Positions 9,993 through 18,627 of a DNA stretch of 64,000 nt are shown here, piece after piece (within the stretch, counting starts at the first letter, position 1; every line of letters starts with the position of its first letter). A program made the position numbers and the translations under genes. The stretch spans positions 124,001 to 188,000 of the forward strand of contig NZ_LGEA01000090.1 of the NCBI RefSeq assembly GCF_001280065.1, in the 5' to 3' direction. A model generated the notes under the pieces. That model was not told where the DNA came from. It was given only the letters and a program-made list of their open reading frames with translations, and made no database searches. The stretch comes from Streptomyces sp. NRRL B-1140. GTDB lineage: Bacteria; Actinomycetota; Actinomycetes; Streptomycetales; Streptomycetaceae.

Positions 9993-12341
9993 GTGACCAG
10001 TAGAACTTGGACGTTCAGAGCGGCCGCCATAAGCGTGGCGCTCGCGGCGGCCACCGCCACCGCGTCGACGTACGCGATGGCCGACGACGCCTCGGCCCCC
10101 CGGTCCACCACCGTGGACCGGCACGACCCGGCGGATCGTCACCATGACGAGCACGACCTCGAAGGCCCGCTGAGCAAGACGCAGGAAGCTCAGCGCCAGG
10201 AGGCCCTGAAGCAGGTCATATCCGGCAAGAACAAGGTCAAGAACCGCGAGGGTTCGAAGGTCGTCCAGCTCAAGAGCAAGAAGGGCGACGCCAAGTACGT
10301 CGAGCTCGGCCGCGAGAAGACCGACAAGATCTTCACGATCCTGGTCGAGTTCGGGGACAAGGTCGACAGCCGCTACGGCGGCACCGCGGGTCCGCTGCAC
10401 AACGCGATACCCAAGCCCGACCGCAAGAAGGACAACTCCACGGCGTGGCGGGCCGACTATGACCGGGAGTACTTCCAGGACCTGTACTTCGGTCACGGCA
10501 AGGGCGTCGACTCGGTCAAGACCTACTACGAGAAGCAGTCCTCGGGCCGCTACTCGGTCGACGGTGAGGTCTCCGACTGGGTCAAGGTCCCCTACAACGA
10601 GGCCCGTTACGGCAACAACGCCTGCGGTGACACCAACTGCCCGAGCGTGTGGAACGTCGTCAGCGACGGTCTGAACGCCTGGGTCGCGCAGCAGAAGGCC
10701 GCGGGCCGCACCGACGCCCAGATCAAGGCGGACGTCGCCCGGTTCGACGAGTGGGACCGTTACGACTTCGACGGCGACGGCGACTTCAACGAGCCCGACG
10801 GCTACATCGACCACTTCCAGATCGTGCACGCGGGCGAGGACGAGTCCGCGGGCGGCGGCGCCCAGGGCACCGACGCGATCTGGGCGCACCGCTGGTACGC
10901 CTTCGGCACCGACGCCGGCGCCACCGGCCCGGCGAACAACAAGCTCGGCGGCGCGAAGATCGGCGACACGGGCATCTGGGTCGGCGACTACACCGTCCAG
11001 CCGGAGAACGGCGGACTCGGTGTCTACGCCCACGAGTACGGCCACGACCTCGGTCTGCCGGACCACTACGACACCTCGGGCGGCGAGAACTCCACCGGCT
11101 TCTGGACGCTGATGTCGTCCGGTTCCTGGCTCGGCACCGGCAAGAAGGAGATCGGTGACCTGCCCGGCGACATGACCGCCTGGGACAAGCTGCAGCTCGG
11201 CTGGCTGAACTACGACAAGGCCAAGGCCGGGGTCAACTCCTGGCACAAGCTGGGCGTGGCCGAGTACAACACCAAGCACAAGCAGGCCCTGGTCGTCGAC
11301 CTCCCCAAGAAGGCGGTCACCACCGAGATCGTGGCCCCCGCCGAGGGCAAGACCCAGTGGTGGAGCGGCAGCGGCGACAACCTGAAGAACACCCTGACGC
11401 GTTCGGTCGACCTGACCGGCAAGTCCAAGGCGCAGCTGACCCTCGACGGCTGGTACGACATCGAGGCCAACTACGACTACCTCTACACCGAGGTCTCGAC
11501 CGACGGCGGCGCCAACTGGACCGCCCTCGACGGCACGGTGGACGGCCAGCCGATCCCGCGCGACGGCAGCGACAAGCCGGTCCTGACCGGCACGGTCGAC
11601 GGCTACAAGAAGCTCGCCTTCCCGCTCGACGCCTACGCCGGCAAGAAGGTCGACCTGCGTTTCCGCTACCAGACCGACGGCGGCGTGGCCCAGAAGGGCT
11701 TCGCGGCCGACTCGATCACCGTGACCGCCGACGGCGCCCCCGTCTTCACCGACAACGCCGAGAGCGCGGACGCCGCGTGGAAGGCCAACGGCTTCTCCCG
11801 CATCGGCGCGTCCTTCACCAAGGACTACGCGCAGTACTACATCGCCGAGAACCGGCAGTACGTCTCGTACGACAAGACGCTGAAGGTCGGCCCGTACAAC
11901 TTCGGCTTCACGGCGCGCCCGGACTGGGTGGAGCACTACGCGTACCAGAACGGCCTGCTGATCTGGAAGTGGGACACCTCCCAGGCGGACAACAACACCA
12001 GCCAGCACCAGGGCACCGGTCTGGTCCTGCCGATCGACTCGCACCCGGACCAGCTGAAGTGGGCCGACGGCACGCTGATGCGCAACCGCATCCAGGCCTA
12101 CGACTCGCCGTTCAGCCTCTACCGCACCGACGGCATGACGCTGCACAAGGCGGACGTGGCGAAGTACATCCCGGGCTCGAAGGGCGTCTCGGTCTTCAAC
12201 GACCGGAAGAACGACTACTACGACGAGTCGAACCCGACCGCGGGTGTCAAGATCACTGACACCAACACGAAGATCAAGATCCTCAAGGAAGCCAAGGACG
12301 GCTCGACGATCGAGCTGGAGGTCGGCGCCGCGGGTAGGTAA
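9993..12341 (+). CDS. Secreted immune inhibitor A-type (M6) metalloprotease
   Basis: The GTG at 9993 is chosen because GGGGAGGA precedes it by 7 bases and a typical signal peptide follows (TSRTWTFRAAAISVALAAAT, cleavage near ASTYAMA-DD). The 782-residue exoprotein has the zinc motif HEYGH at residues 347-351 with GLPDHYD following. A DxDGDxDF calcium-like loop lies before it (FDGDGDFNEPDGYIDHF). The C-terminal part holds jelly-roll-like beta domains (WWSGSGDNLKNTL onwards). Such proteases degrade extracellular protein during development or nutrient scavenging. It is monocistronic and followed by a strong terminator. Confidence 0.93.
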   Translation: MTSRTWTFRAAAISVALAAATATASTYAMADDASAPRSTTVDRHDPADRHHDEHDLEGPLSKTQEAQRQEALKQVISGKNKVKNREGSKVVQLKSKKGDAKYVELGREKTDKIFTILVEFGDKVDSRYGGTAGPLHNAIPKPDRKKDNSTAWRADYDREYFQDLYFGHGKGVDSVKTYYEKQSSGRYSVDGEVSDWVKVPYNEARYGNNACGDTNCPSVWNVVSDGLNAWVAQQKAAGRTDAQIKADVARFDEWDRYDFDGDGDFNEPDGYIDHFQIVHAGEDESAGGGAQGTDAIWAHRWYAFGTDAGATGPANNKLGGAKIGDTGIWVGDYTVQPENGGLGVYAHEYGHDLGLPDHYDTSGGENSTGFWTLMSSGSWLGTGKKEIGDLPGDMTAWDKLQLGWLNYDKAKAGVNSWHKLGVAEYNTKHKQALVVDLPKKAVTTEIVAPAEGKTQWWSGSGDNLKNTLTRSVDLTGKSKAQLTLDGWYDIEANYDYLYTEVSTDGGANWTALDGTVDGQPIPRDGSDKPVLTGTVDGYKKLAFPLDAYAGKKVDLRFRYQTDGGVAQKGFAADSITVTADGAPVFTDNAESADAAWKANGFSRIGASFTKDYAQYYIAENRQYVSYDKTLKVGPYNFGFTARPDWVEHYAYQNGLLIWKWDTSQADNNTSQHQGTGLVLPIDSHPDQLKWADGTLMRNRIQAYDSPFSLYRTDGMTLHKADVAKYIPGSKGVSVFNDRKNDYYDESNPTAGVKITDTNTKIKILKEAKDGSTIELEVGAAGR

Positions 12342-12366
12342 TCCGCATCCTTGCAGGTCAGAACAT

Positions 12367-12402
12367 GATCGGCGGTGACCCACTGGCGGGTCACCGCCGA
12401 TC
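12367..12402 (+). terminator. Intrinsic terminator after the M6 protease
   Basis: A perfect 15-base-pair stem (GATCGGCGGTGACCC) closes a 6-base loop and is followed by CGTGTTTAGG. It starts 26 bases after the protease stop. Confidence 0.85.
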
Positions 12403-12463
12403 CGTGTTTAGGTGCGTCCTGTGGCTCTCTTATTGACACCGACCGACACGGGGGGATGAGCGC

Positions 12464-12808
12464 ATGGCCGCAGGAGGCTTCTGCAAGCTGCCGAACGGCA
12501 CGGTGGTGGTGGCACTGAACCTGCCCAGCCCGGCCGTCGACGGCCCCGGCGCCGTACGTGTCCTCGTCCACTCCGTGAACCGCGCGCGGGCCCTGACCAG
12601 GCTGCGCAACCTCGGTCTGCGGTCGGTCTACCTGCGCGGCAACGCCGCCCCGCCCACCCCGGACGAGATCACCGCGGTCCTGCACCACCCCGACGGCCTC
12701 ATATGGCGCACGGCCCCCGACAACGGTGTCGCGTCGAGTCCGGACCTGGCCCAGGAGCTGTGGCGCCCGATCCGCGCGCTCCTGCGGCGCCCGACGGCCC
12801 GTACCTGA
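12464..12808 (+). CDS. Conserved hypothetical protein
   Basis: The 114-residue soluble protein starts MAAGGFCKLPNGTVVVALNL, with GGGG and ATGAGCGC just upstream. It has a short beta-rich N-terminal half and a C-terminal helix-rich part (PDEITAVLHHPDGLIWRTAP). It shares no domain I can name. It is convergent with pncA, with 42 bases between them. Confidence 0.7.
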   Translation: MAAGGFCKLPNGTVVVALNLPSPAVDGPGAVRVLVHSVNRARALTRLRNLGLRSVYLRGNAAPPTPDEITAVLHHPDGLIWRTAPDNGVASSPDLAQELWRPIRALLRRPTART

Positions 12809-12850
12809 CCCGAGGGGCCGGCCGGGGTGCGGCAGACCTGCACGACCGGA

Positions 12851-13444
12851 CTACTGCTGCACGACCGGCTTGCCGGACAGCTCCACACCCGCCTCGCGCA
12901 ACTCCTCCAGAGCCCGCTCGGTGCTCTCCTGGGCCACCCCGGCCGTCAGGTCCAGCAGAACGTGCGTACGGAAGCCCTCCCGGGCGGCGTCCAGGGCCGT
13001 GGCCCGTACGCAGTGGTCCGTGGCGATGCCGACCACGTCGACCTCGGTGACCTCGCGCGAGCGCAGCCAGTCGGCCAGGGGCGTGCCGTTCTCGTCGGCG
13101 CCCTCGAAACCGCTGTACGCCGCCGAGTACGCCCCCTTGTCGAACACCGCGTCGATCGAGCCGGAGGCGACCGCGGGGGCGAAGTTGGGGTGGAAGCCGA
13201 CGCCCTCCGTGCCGGCGACGCAGTGCGCGGGCCAGGAGCGGGCGTAGTCCGGGTTCGTGGAGAAGTGGCCGCCGGGGGCGATGTGGTGGTCGCGGGTGGC
13301 CACGACGTGCTGGTAGCCGGACCCGGCCGCCTGCCCGATCAGCTCCGTGACGGCGGCGGCCACGTCGGCACCGCCGGACACCGCGAGGCTGCCCCCCTCG
13401 CAGAAGTCGTTCTGCACATCGACGACGATCAAGGCGCGGCGCAT
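12851..13444 (-). CDS. pncA: Nicotinamidase (isochorismatase-like hydrolase)
   Basis: The 197-residue cysteine hydrolase deamidates nicotinamide to nicotinate in NAD salvage. The catalytic triad is visible as Asp9 (LIVVDVQNDFCEGG), the Lys of VFDKGAYS and the Cys of GIATDHCVRATALDAA; metal ligands lie in ATRDHHIAPGGHF. It lies 115 bases downstream of pncB on the same strand, so the two salvage steps are probably co-expressed. Confidence 0.93.
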   Translation of the reverse strand: MRRALIVVDVQNDFCEGGSLAVSGGADVAAAVTELIGQAAGSGYQHVVATRDHHIAPGGHFSTNPDYARSWPAHCVAGTEGVGFHPNFAPAVASGSIDAVFDKGAYSAAYSGFEGADENGTPLADWLRSREVTEVDVVGIATDHCVRATALDAAREGFRTHVLLDLTAGVAQESTERALEELREAGVELSGKPVVQQ

Positions 13445-13559
13445 GGTCGGTGTCCTTCGGCTATGAGGTCGGCAAGCCCGGCCGGTGAACCACCGAGCCT
13501 ATTGACAGAGGGGAGCGGGTGGGAGGGGGCACGGTTCGGCGCATCTCGGCACACCGCCT

Positions 13560-14906
13560 TTAGCTACCCGAGGTCTCGTGCAGGTACTCCGTGGGGAGGA
13601 CGGGCTCCCCGCGCGAGAGTTGCGTGGCCGACATCGGGAGACTGGCGCGCGCCCTCGTGTGCCGCTCGCGCGCCGCGTCGAGGGGCTCGCGCGCCACCAC
13701 CTCGCCGCCCTTGACCAGCTCCACCAGCAGCTGCCGGTCCGCGAGCCCGTCCGGCACCGGCCCGGTGCCGATCACCTCGGCCTCGGCGACCCCGTGGGAG
13801 TCCAGCCGCCGCGCGGCCCACTTGCGTCCGCCGACCGAGGTCTTGCCGCCGGTGGACTTCTTCGCCACGGCCACCAGCGGTGCCTTCGGGCCGGTGGACT
13901 CGGCCCGTGCGACCAGCTTGTAGACCATCGAGGAGGTGGGGTGGCCCGAGCCGGTCACCAGCTGCGTCCCGACGCCGTAGGCGTCCACCGGCGCCGCCGC
14001 CAGCGAGGCGATCGCGTACTCGTCCAGGTCCGAGGTCACCACGATCTTCGTGTCGGTCGCGCCCAGCTCGTCCAGCTGCTGGCGCACCCGGTGCGCGACC
14101 AGCAGCAGGTCACCGGAGTCGATCCGTACCGCGCCCAGCTCGGTCCCGGCGACCTCGACGGCCGTGCGGACGGCCTCGGCGACGTCGTAGGTGTCCACCA
14201 GCAGCGTGGTGCCGCGGCCGAGGGTGTTCACCTGGGCCTGGAAGGCGTCCCGCTCGCTGTCGTGCAGCAGGGTGAAGGCGTGCGCGGAGGTGCCGACGGT
14301 CGGGATGCCGTAGCGGAAGCCGGCGGCCAGGTCGGAGGTGGTGGCGAAACCGCCGACGTACGCGGCGCGGGAGGCCGCCACCGCCGCCAGCTCGTGGGTG
14401 CGCCGGGCGCCCATCTCGATCAGCGGCCGGTCACCCGCGGCCGCCGACATGCGCGAGGCGGCCGCGGCGATCGCCGAGTCGTGGTTGAGGATCGACAGGA
14501 TCACGGTCTCCAGCAGCACGCACTCGGCGAAGGTGCCCTCCACGCGCATGATCGGCGACCCCGGGAAGTACACCTCGCCCTCGGGATAGCCCCAGATGTC
14601 CCCGCTGAACCGGTAGCCGGACAGCCATCGCAGGGTCTCCTCGTCGACGATCCCCCGCTCGCGCAGGAAGTCCAGCACGGCCGAGTCGAAACGGAAGTTC
14701 TCCACCGCGTCCAGCACGCGGCCGGTGCCGCCGACGACGCCGTAGCGGCGCCCGTCCGGCAGCCGCCGGGTGAAGACCTCGAACACGCTCCGCCGCTCGG
14801 CCGTGCCCGCCTCCAGGGCGGCCCGCAGCATCGTCAGCTCGTACTGGTCCGTGAAGAGCGCCGTAGAAGGGACGTCCACCGGCAGCCCAAGGTCCGCTGT
14901 GTTCAT
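13560..14906 (-). CDS. pncB: Nicotinate phosphoribosyltransferase
   Basis: The 448-residue enzyme makes nicotinate mononucleotide from nicotinate and PRPP, the step after PncA. Recognisable segments are TDQYELTMLRAALEAGTAER at the N-terminus, IEMGARRTHELAAVAASRAA and the VRIDSGDLLLVAHRVR phosphoribosyl-binding region. The start at 14906 gives the expected N-terminus. It is divergent from clpS, with a palindrome in the shared region. Confidence 0.95.
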   Translation of the reverse strand: MNTADLGLPVDVPSTALFTDQYELTMLRAALEAGTAERRSVFEVFTRRLPDGRRYGVVGGTGRVLDAVENFRFDSAVLDFLRERGIVDEETLRWLSGYRFSGDIWGYPEGEVYFPGSPIMRVEGTFAECVLLETVILSILNHDSAIAAAASRMSAAAGDRPLIEMGARRTHELAAVAASRAAYVGGFATTSDLAAGFRYGIPTVGTSAHAFTLLHDSERDAFQAQVNTLGRGTTLLVDTYDVAEAVRTAVEVAGTELGAVRIDSGDLLLVAHRVRQQLDELGATDTKIVVTSDLDEYAIASLAAAPVDAYGVGTQLVTGSGHPTSSMVYKLVARAESTGPKAPLVAVAKKSTGGKTSVGGRKWAARRLDSHGVAEAEVIGTGPVPDGLADRQLLVELVKGGEVVAREPLDAARERHTRARASLPMSATQLSRGEPVLPTEYLHETSGS

Positions 14907-14927
14907 GATGATGAGCGTACCCCCATT

Positions 14928-14942
14928 TCGTCAATCTGACGA
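14928..14942. promoter_or_regulatory. Palindrome between pncB and clpS
   Basis: A perfect 6-base inverted repeat with a 3-base spacer (TCGTCA-ATC-TGACGA) lies 22 bases upstream of the pncB start. Its position near the promoter suggests an operator for NAD-salvage control, but the regulator is unknown. Confidence 0.35.
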
Positions 14943-15013
14943 TTGCGGTCCGGGGACACGCGATCGCCTTGCGGCCAGGCCCGTTTGTGCGACTACCCCC
15001 CTCGGGTGGCAGC

Positions 15014-15331
15014 ATGGGCTGTGTGACGTCACCCGCGCCCCTGGAGATCGAACAGACCGAGTCGGCGGAGGAGGTTTTCGCCGTACCCGAGCCGGACGTC
15101 CCGTGGGTCACGATCGTCCACAACGATCCGGTCAACCTCATGAGCTACGTGACGTACGTCTTCCAGTCGTACTTCGGCTACTCCAAGGACAAGGCCACCA
15201 AGCTCATGCTCGACGTGCACCACAAGGGCCGGGCGGTCGTCTCCAGCGGCAGCCGCGAGGAGATGGAACGCGACGTGCAGGCCATGCACGGCTATGGCCT
15301 GTGGGCCACCCTCCAGCAGGACCGCAAGTAG
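15014..15331 (+). CDS. clpS: ATP-dependent Clp protease adaptor ClpS
   Basis: The 105-residue adaptor delivers N-degron substrates to ClpA/ClpC-ClpP. The core is clear: [28 protein letters not shown] and the C-terminal WATLQ. The D of HNDPVN is the N-degron-binding residue. The start is either ATG 15014 or GTG 15023, with only a weak GGTGG upstream. The next gene follows 32 bases later, as in other actinomycetes. Confidence 0.94.
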   Translation: MGCVTSPAPLEIEQTESAEEVFAVPEPDVPWVTIVHNDPVNLMSYVTYVFQSYFGYSKDKATKLMLDVHHKGRAVVSSGSREEMERDVQAMHGYGLWATLQQDRK

Positions 15332-15363
15332 CCAGCTCCCCGCCCAGCAGCGAAAAGGCGTTC

Positions 15364-15972
15364 ATGCCCGGAACCTTCGAACCGCTCCCCGGCGGCGGCG
15401 CGGCCGTCGCCCTCGACGACGTCGAGATCTCCATCATCCGGTCGCTGGCCGTCCAGCTCCTGGAGCTCATCGGCCCCGGCCCCGCCGAGGACGCCCCCGA
15501 CGACCCGCTCGCGGAGCTGTTCGCCGAGGGGCCGAGCGAGCCGCCCGGCGACCCGGTGCTCCGGCGGCTCTTCCCGGACGCCTACAGCGACCCCGGGCAG
15601 CCCGCCTCGCCGCGGGAGGCCGAGGAGCAGCGGGCGCACTCCGCGGAGTTCCGCCGCTACACCGAGAACGACCTGCGGGCCGGCAAGCGGGACAGCGCCC
15701 TCGCGGTGATCCGCTCCCTCGACGCGCTCTCCTCGGCCTCCGCCGGCGAGGGCGGTGCCGTGCTGAAGCTGTCGACGGCGGAGTCCCAGCAGTGGCTGGG
15801 GGCCCTGAACGACCTGCGGCTCGCGATCGGCTCCCGGCTGGAGATCACCGACGACGAGGACACCGACCTCCTCTACCGCCTTCCGGACGACGACCCGCGC
15901 AAGCCGATGGTGATGGCCTACCTGTGGCTGGGTGGACTCCAGGAAACGCTGGTCGGAACCCTTATGCCCTGA
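15364..15972 (+). CDS. DUF2017 family protein
   Basis: The 202-residue protein has the DUF2017 architecture and usually sits directly after clpS in actinobacteria. It begins MPGTFEPLPGGGAAVALDDV and is acidic and largely helical, with no membrane segment. It may be linked to ClpS-dependent proteolysis, inferred only from constant gene neighbourhood. Confidence 0.88.
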   Translation: MPGTFEPLPGGGAAVALDDVEISIIRSLAVQLLELIGPGPAEDAPDDPLAELFAEGPSEPPGDPVLRRLFPDAYSDPGQPASPREAEEQRAHSAEFRRYTENDLRAGKRDSALAVIRSLDALSSASAGEGGAVLKLSTAESQQWLGALNDLRLAIGSRLEITDDEDTDLLYRLPDDDPRKPMVMAYLWLGGLQETLVGTLMP

Positions 15973-16337
15973 TCGGTGCAGATTCCGTGACGGCCGGGTG
16001 ACCGAAAAGTGTTCGCTCAGAGGACACTCAAATCCGGATAACGATCGCATCACCGCACCCGCCTTCTATGGCCACTTCGGGTGCGTTTTGTCTGCTTTTC
16101 CCTGTGTCGTGCGCCACATCGCGCCCTCGTGATCAGTGTTTCGGGCGTGATAAATCTTCACGACCGCCCGGCAGAACACCACCCGAATGTTCGGCCGGGT
16201 GCGCCACCGAGCCGGCGACCGCCGGCCAGGCACGAGCGGGCTCGCGGGCCCGCTCAGCTCCATCATTCCGGGGGGATCGAAACCCGATCCGAGGCCGACG
16301 AGAGGCCCGGGTCGGCATGGAGAAAGGCGCACCACAC
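15973..16337 (+). promoter_or_regulatory. Upstream region of the amino-acid permease with a candidate operator
   Basis: This 365-base gene-free stretch is relatively AT-rich at its left end. It contains CGTGA-N7-TCACG (16146-16162), which may be an operator. A weak GAAAGG ribosome-binding site lies at its right end. I see no RNA gene or credible ORF. Confidence 0.35.
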
Positions 16338-17762
16338 ATGACCTCTGCGCAGGTCGACACGGAGAAAGCACCTGAAGAGGGCTACGAGCGCGGACTCGGC
16401 AGCCGTCAGGTCCAGATGATCGCGATCGGCGGCGCCATCGGCGTCGGTCTGTTCATGGGCGCCGGGGCGAACATCGCCAAGGCCGGACCCAGCATCATCC
16501 TCATGTACGCCCTCGCGGGCGTGATCATCTTCTTCATCATGCGAGCGCTGGGCGAGCTGCTGCTCTACCGCCCGGTCTCCGGCTCCTTCGCCGAGTACGC
16601 CCGCGAGTTCCTGGGCCCGTTCTTCGGGTTCGTCACGGGCTGGACGTACTGGCTCATGTGGGTGGTCACCGGCATGGCCGAACTCACGGCCGCCGCGATC
16701 TACATCCACTTCTGGTTCCCCGAGATCCCGCAGTGGGTCAGCGCCCTGGTGTTCCTGGTGGTGCTCTTCGGCGTCAACCTGATCTCCGTCAAGATCTTCG
16801 GCGAGGTCGAGTTCTGGTTCTCGATGATCAAGGTCACGGCCATCATCGGCATGATCGTCATCGGCCTCGGCGTGCTCACCCTCGGCTTCTCCGACGCCGG
16901 TGACACCGCCACCGTCTCCAACCTCTGGTCGCACGGCGGCTTCTTCCCCAACGGCATCGGCTCCAGCCTGATGACCCTCCAGGGCGTCATGTTCGCCTAC
17001 CTCGCCGTCGAGCTCGTCGGCGTCACCGCGGGCGAGTCCGAGAACCCCGAGAAGACCCTGCCCAAGGCCATCAACACCCTGCCCTGGCGCATCATCGTCT
17101 TCTACGTCGGCGCCCTGCTGGTGATCCTCTCCGTCGTCAAGTGGACCGAGTTCTCCGCCGGCGAGAGCCCCTTCGTGCACGCCTTCGGCAAGATCGGCAT
17201 CCCGCTCGCCGCGGGCATCGTCAACTTCGTGGTGCTCACCGCGGCCCTGTCCTCCTGCAACTCGGGCATGTACTCCACCGGCCGCATGCTCCGCGACCTG
17301 GCCGCCAACAGCGAGGCACCGCAGGCCTTCGGCAAGCTCAACGCCCGCAAGACGCCCGCCGTCGGCATCACCGTCTCCGTGGCGCTCATGGGCATCGGCG
17401 TCGTCCTGAACTACGTCGTCCCGGAGAAGGCGTTCCTCTACGTCACCTCCGTCGCCACCGCGGCCGGCATCTGGACCTGGATGATGATCCTCGTCAGCCA
17501 CATCCGCTACCGCGCCGCCGTCGACGCGGGCCGGCTGCGCGCCTCGTCCTTCCCCGCCCCCGGCGGAGCCCTGTTCAGCTGGGTCGCGCTCCTCTTCCTC
17601 ATCGGCGTGACCTGCATGATCGCCTACGACAAGGACGCCCGGGTCTGCCTGTACGTGGCCGCCGGCTGGGCCGTCGCCCTCGGCATCGGCTGGGCGCTCC
17701 TCAAGCGCCGCAACCCGCAGCTCACCGAGCGCCGCGACCCGGAGTTCGAGCAGGTCGGCTGA
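16338..17762 (+). CDS. Amino-acid permease (APC superfamily, AAT/GABA permease type)
   Basis: The 474-residue transporter has 12 hydrophobic segments and the family start GLGSRQVQMIAIGGAIGVGL, then a GRPVSGSFAEYAREFLG-like loop (RPVSGSFAEYAREFLGPFFG). The ATG at 16338 is preferred over an in-frame ATG at 16317 because the APC homology begins about 20 residues later. Substrate cannot be told from sequence; aromatic, proline and GABA permeases share this layout. Two strong hairpins follow. Confidence 0.9.
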   Translation: MTSAQVDTEKAPEEGYERGLGSRQVQMIAIGGAIGVGLFMGAGANIAKAGPSIILMYALAGVIIFFIMRALGELLLYRPVSGSFAEYAREFLGPFFGFVTGWTYWLMWVVTGMAELTAAAIYIHFWFPEIPQWVSALVFLVVLFGVNLISVKIFGEVEFWFSMIKVTAIIGMIVIGLGVLTLGFSDAGDTATVSNLWSHGGFFPNGIGSSLMTLQGVMFAYLAVELVGVTAGESENPEKTLPKAINTLPWRIIVFYVGALLVILSVVKWTEFSAGESPFVHAFGKIGIPLAAGIVNFVVLTAALSSCNSGMYSTGRMLRDLAANSEAPQAFGKLNARKTPAVGITVSVALMGIGVVLNYVVPEKAFLYVTSVATAAGIWTWMMILVSHIRYRAAVDAGRLRASSFPAPGGALFSWVALLFLIGVTCMIAYDKDARVCLYVAAGWAVALGIGWALLKRRNPQLTERRDPEFEQVG

Positions 17763-17779
17763 CCACCCCGCAGGACGCC

Positions 17780-17816
17780 CGGCCGCAGGGAGTACTCGTG
17801 GCACCCCCTGCGGCCG
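17780..17816 (+). terminator. First hairpin after the amino-acid permease
   Basis: An 11-base-pair perfect stem (CGGCCGCAGGG) encloses a 15-base loop, 17 bases past the stop. Confidence 0.65.
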
Positions 17817-17838
17817 CCGCTCAGGGCGTCCGGCATAC

Positions 17839-17875
17839 GGGCCGTTCCGTACCAACCCTCGGTACGGAACGGCCC
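17839..17875 (+). terminator. Second terminator after the amino-acid permease
   Basis: A perfect 15-base-pair stem (GGGCCGTTCCGTACC) with a 7-base loop is followed by TTCTGCTT. It lies 20 bases upstream of the mec start and insulates it from the permease. Confidence 0.85.
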
Positions 17876-17895
17876 TTCTGCTTATCCTGGCGAGC

Positions 17896-18318
17896 ATGCT
17901 GACCATCACCCAGGCCCTCGTCGACCAGATCGTCGCCCACGCGCGCAAGGACCACCCCGACGAGGCGTGCGGAGTCGTCGCCGGACCGGCGGGCTCGGAC
18001 CGCCCCGAGCGCTTCATCCCCATGCTGAACGCGGCCATGTCGCCCACGTTCTACGAGTTCGACTCCGGCGACCTGCTCAAGCTCTACCGGGAGATGGACG
18101 ACCGCGACGAGGAGCCGGTGGTCATCTACCACTCCCACACCGCGACCGAGGCCTACCCCTCGCGCACCGACATCTCCTACGCCAACGAGCCCGGCGCCCA
18201 CTACGTCCTGGTCTCCACCGCCGACACCGACGGGGCGGGCGAGTTCCAGTTCCGCTCCTTCCGCATCGTCGAGGGCGAGGTCACGGAGGAAGAGGTCCAG
18301 GTCGTCGAGGCCTACTGA
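17896..18318 (+). CDS. mec: JAMM/MPN metalloprotease, CysO-cysteine peptidase
   Basis: The 140-residue zinc protease has the full JAMM signature: Glu23 (DEACG), His79-Ser-His81 (YHSHTATEA) and Asp92 (PSRTD). In mycobacteria Mec(+) releases cysteine from CysO-cysteine. Here it sits directly upstream of a leader peptide, cysO and cysM, as expected for the same pathway. It may also trim the C-terminus of CysO, which carries two extra residues in this genome. Confidence 0.92.
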   Translation: MLTITQALVDQIVAHARKDHPDEACGVVAGPAGSDRPERFIPMLNAAMSPTFYEFDSGDLLKLYREMDDRDEEPVVIYHSHTATEAYPSRTDISYANEPGAHYVLVSTADTDGAGEFQFRSFRIVEGEVTEEEVQVVEAY

Positions 18319-18404
18319 GGACCTCTGAACAGGGCGGTCTCACTCCCCGGCCCGAAAACGTCCGCTATGTGGGATCACATTCCAGGACCCGGACCGGGAA
18401 TCGA

Positions 18405-18410
18405 TACGAT
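18405..18410 (+). promoter_or_regulatory. Candidate -10 element of the cysteine operon promoter
   Basis: TACGAT ends 7 bases before the ATG of the leader peptide at 18417. A start of transcription at or next to that A would make the leader mRNA leaderless. The -35 element is unclear. Confidence 0.45.
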
Positions 18411-18416
18411 GAGCCC

Positions 18417-18512
18417 ATGGTTTTCCACGACGTGAGCGAAAAGACGCCGGGCGATCTGCTCGTGGCGCGGCTGCACGTCGACCTGTGCAGGCTCGCCAGC
18501 GCCATCTGTTGA
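18417..18512 (+). CDS. Cysteine-codon leader peptide upstream of cysO-cysM
   Basis: This 31-residue ORF has no counterpart in ordinary gene calls. It starts MVFHDVSEKTPGDLLVARLH and ends with the motif HVDLCRLASAIC, with a TGC at codon 24 and a TGT as the very last sense codon. Peptides of this type (R-x-HVDL-x-R-x-x-SA-x-C) are known as putative leader peptides in front of sulfur and cysteine genes in Streptomyces. Ribosome stalling at the Cys codons when Cys-tRNA is scarce would control the genes downstream. The 115 bases between its stop and cysO contain GC-rich hairpin potential (around 18525-18560) that could act as the switch. Confidence 0.8.
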   Translation: MVFHDVSEKTPGDLLVARLHVDLCRLASAIC

Positions 18513-18627
18513 CGCACGTCCCTGCCGCCGTACGGCCGTGAGCCGCGGCGCCGCACACACGCACCACCCGCTGTTCCTGCGCTGCCGCGCGCCCCGACCG
18601 ACTACTCCCGACAGGAGCCCTGAAGCC

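Noticed and set aside
9888..12383. An 831-codon reading frame opposite the M6 protease
   Set aside because: Val/Gly/Asp-rich composition and no domain; antisense to a gene with a clear zinc motif.
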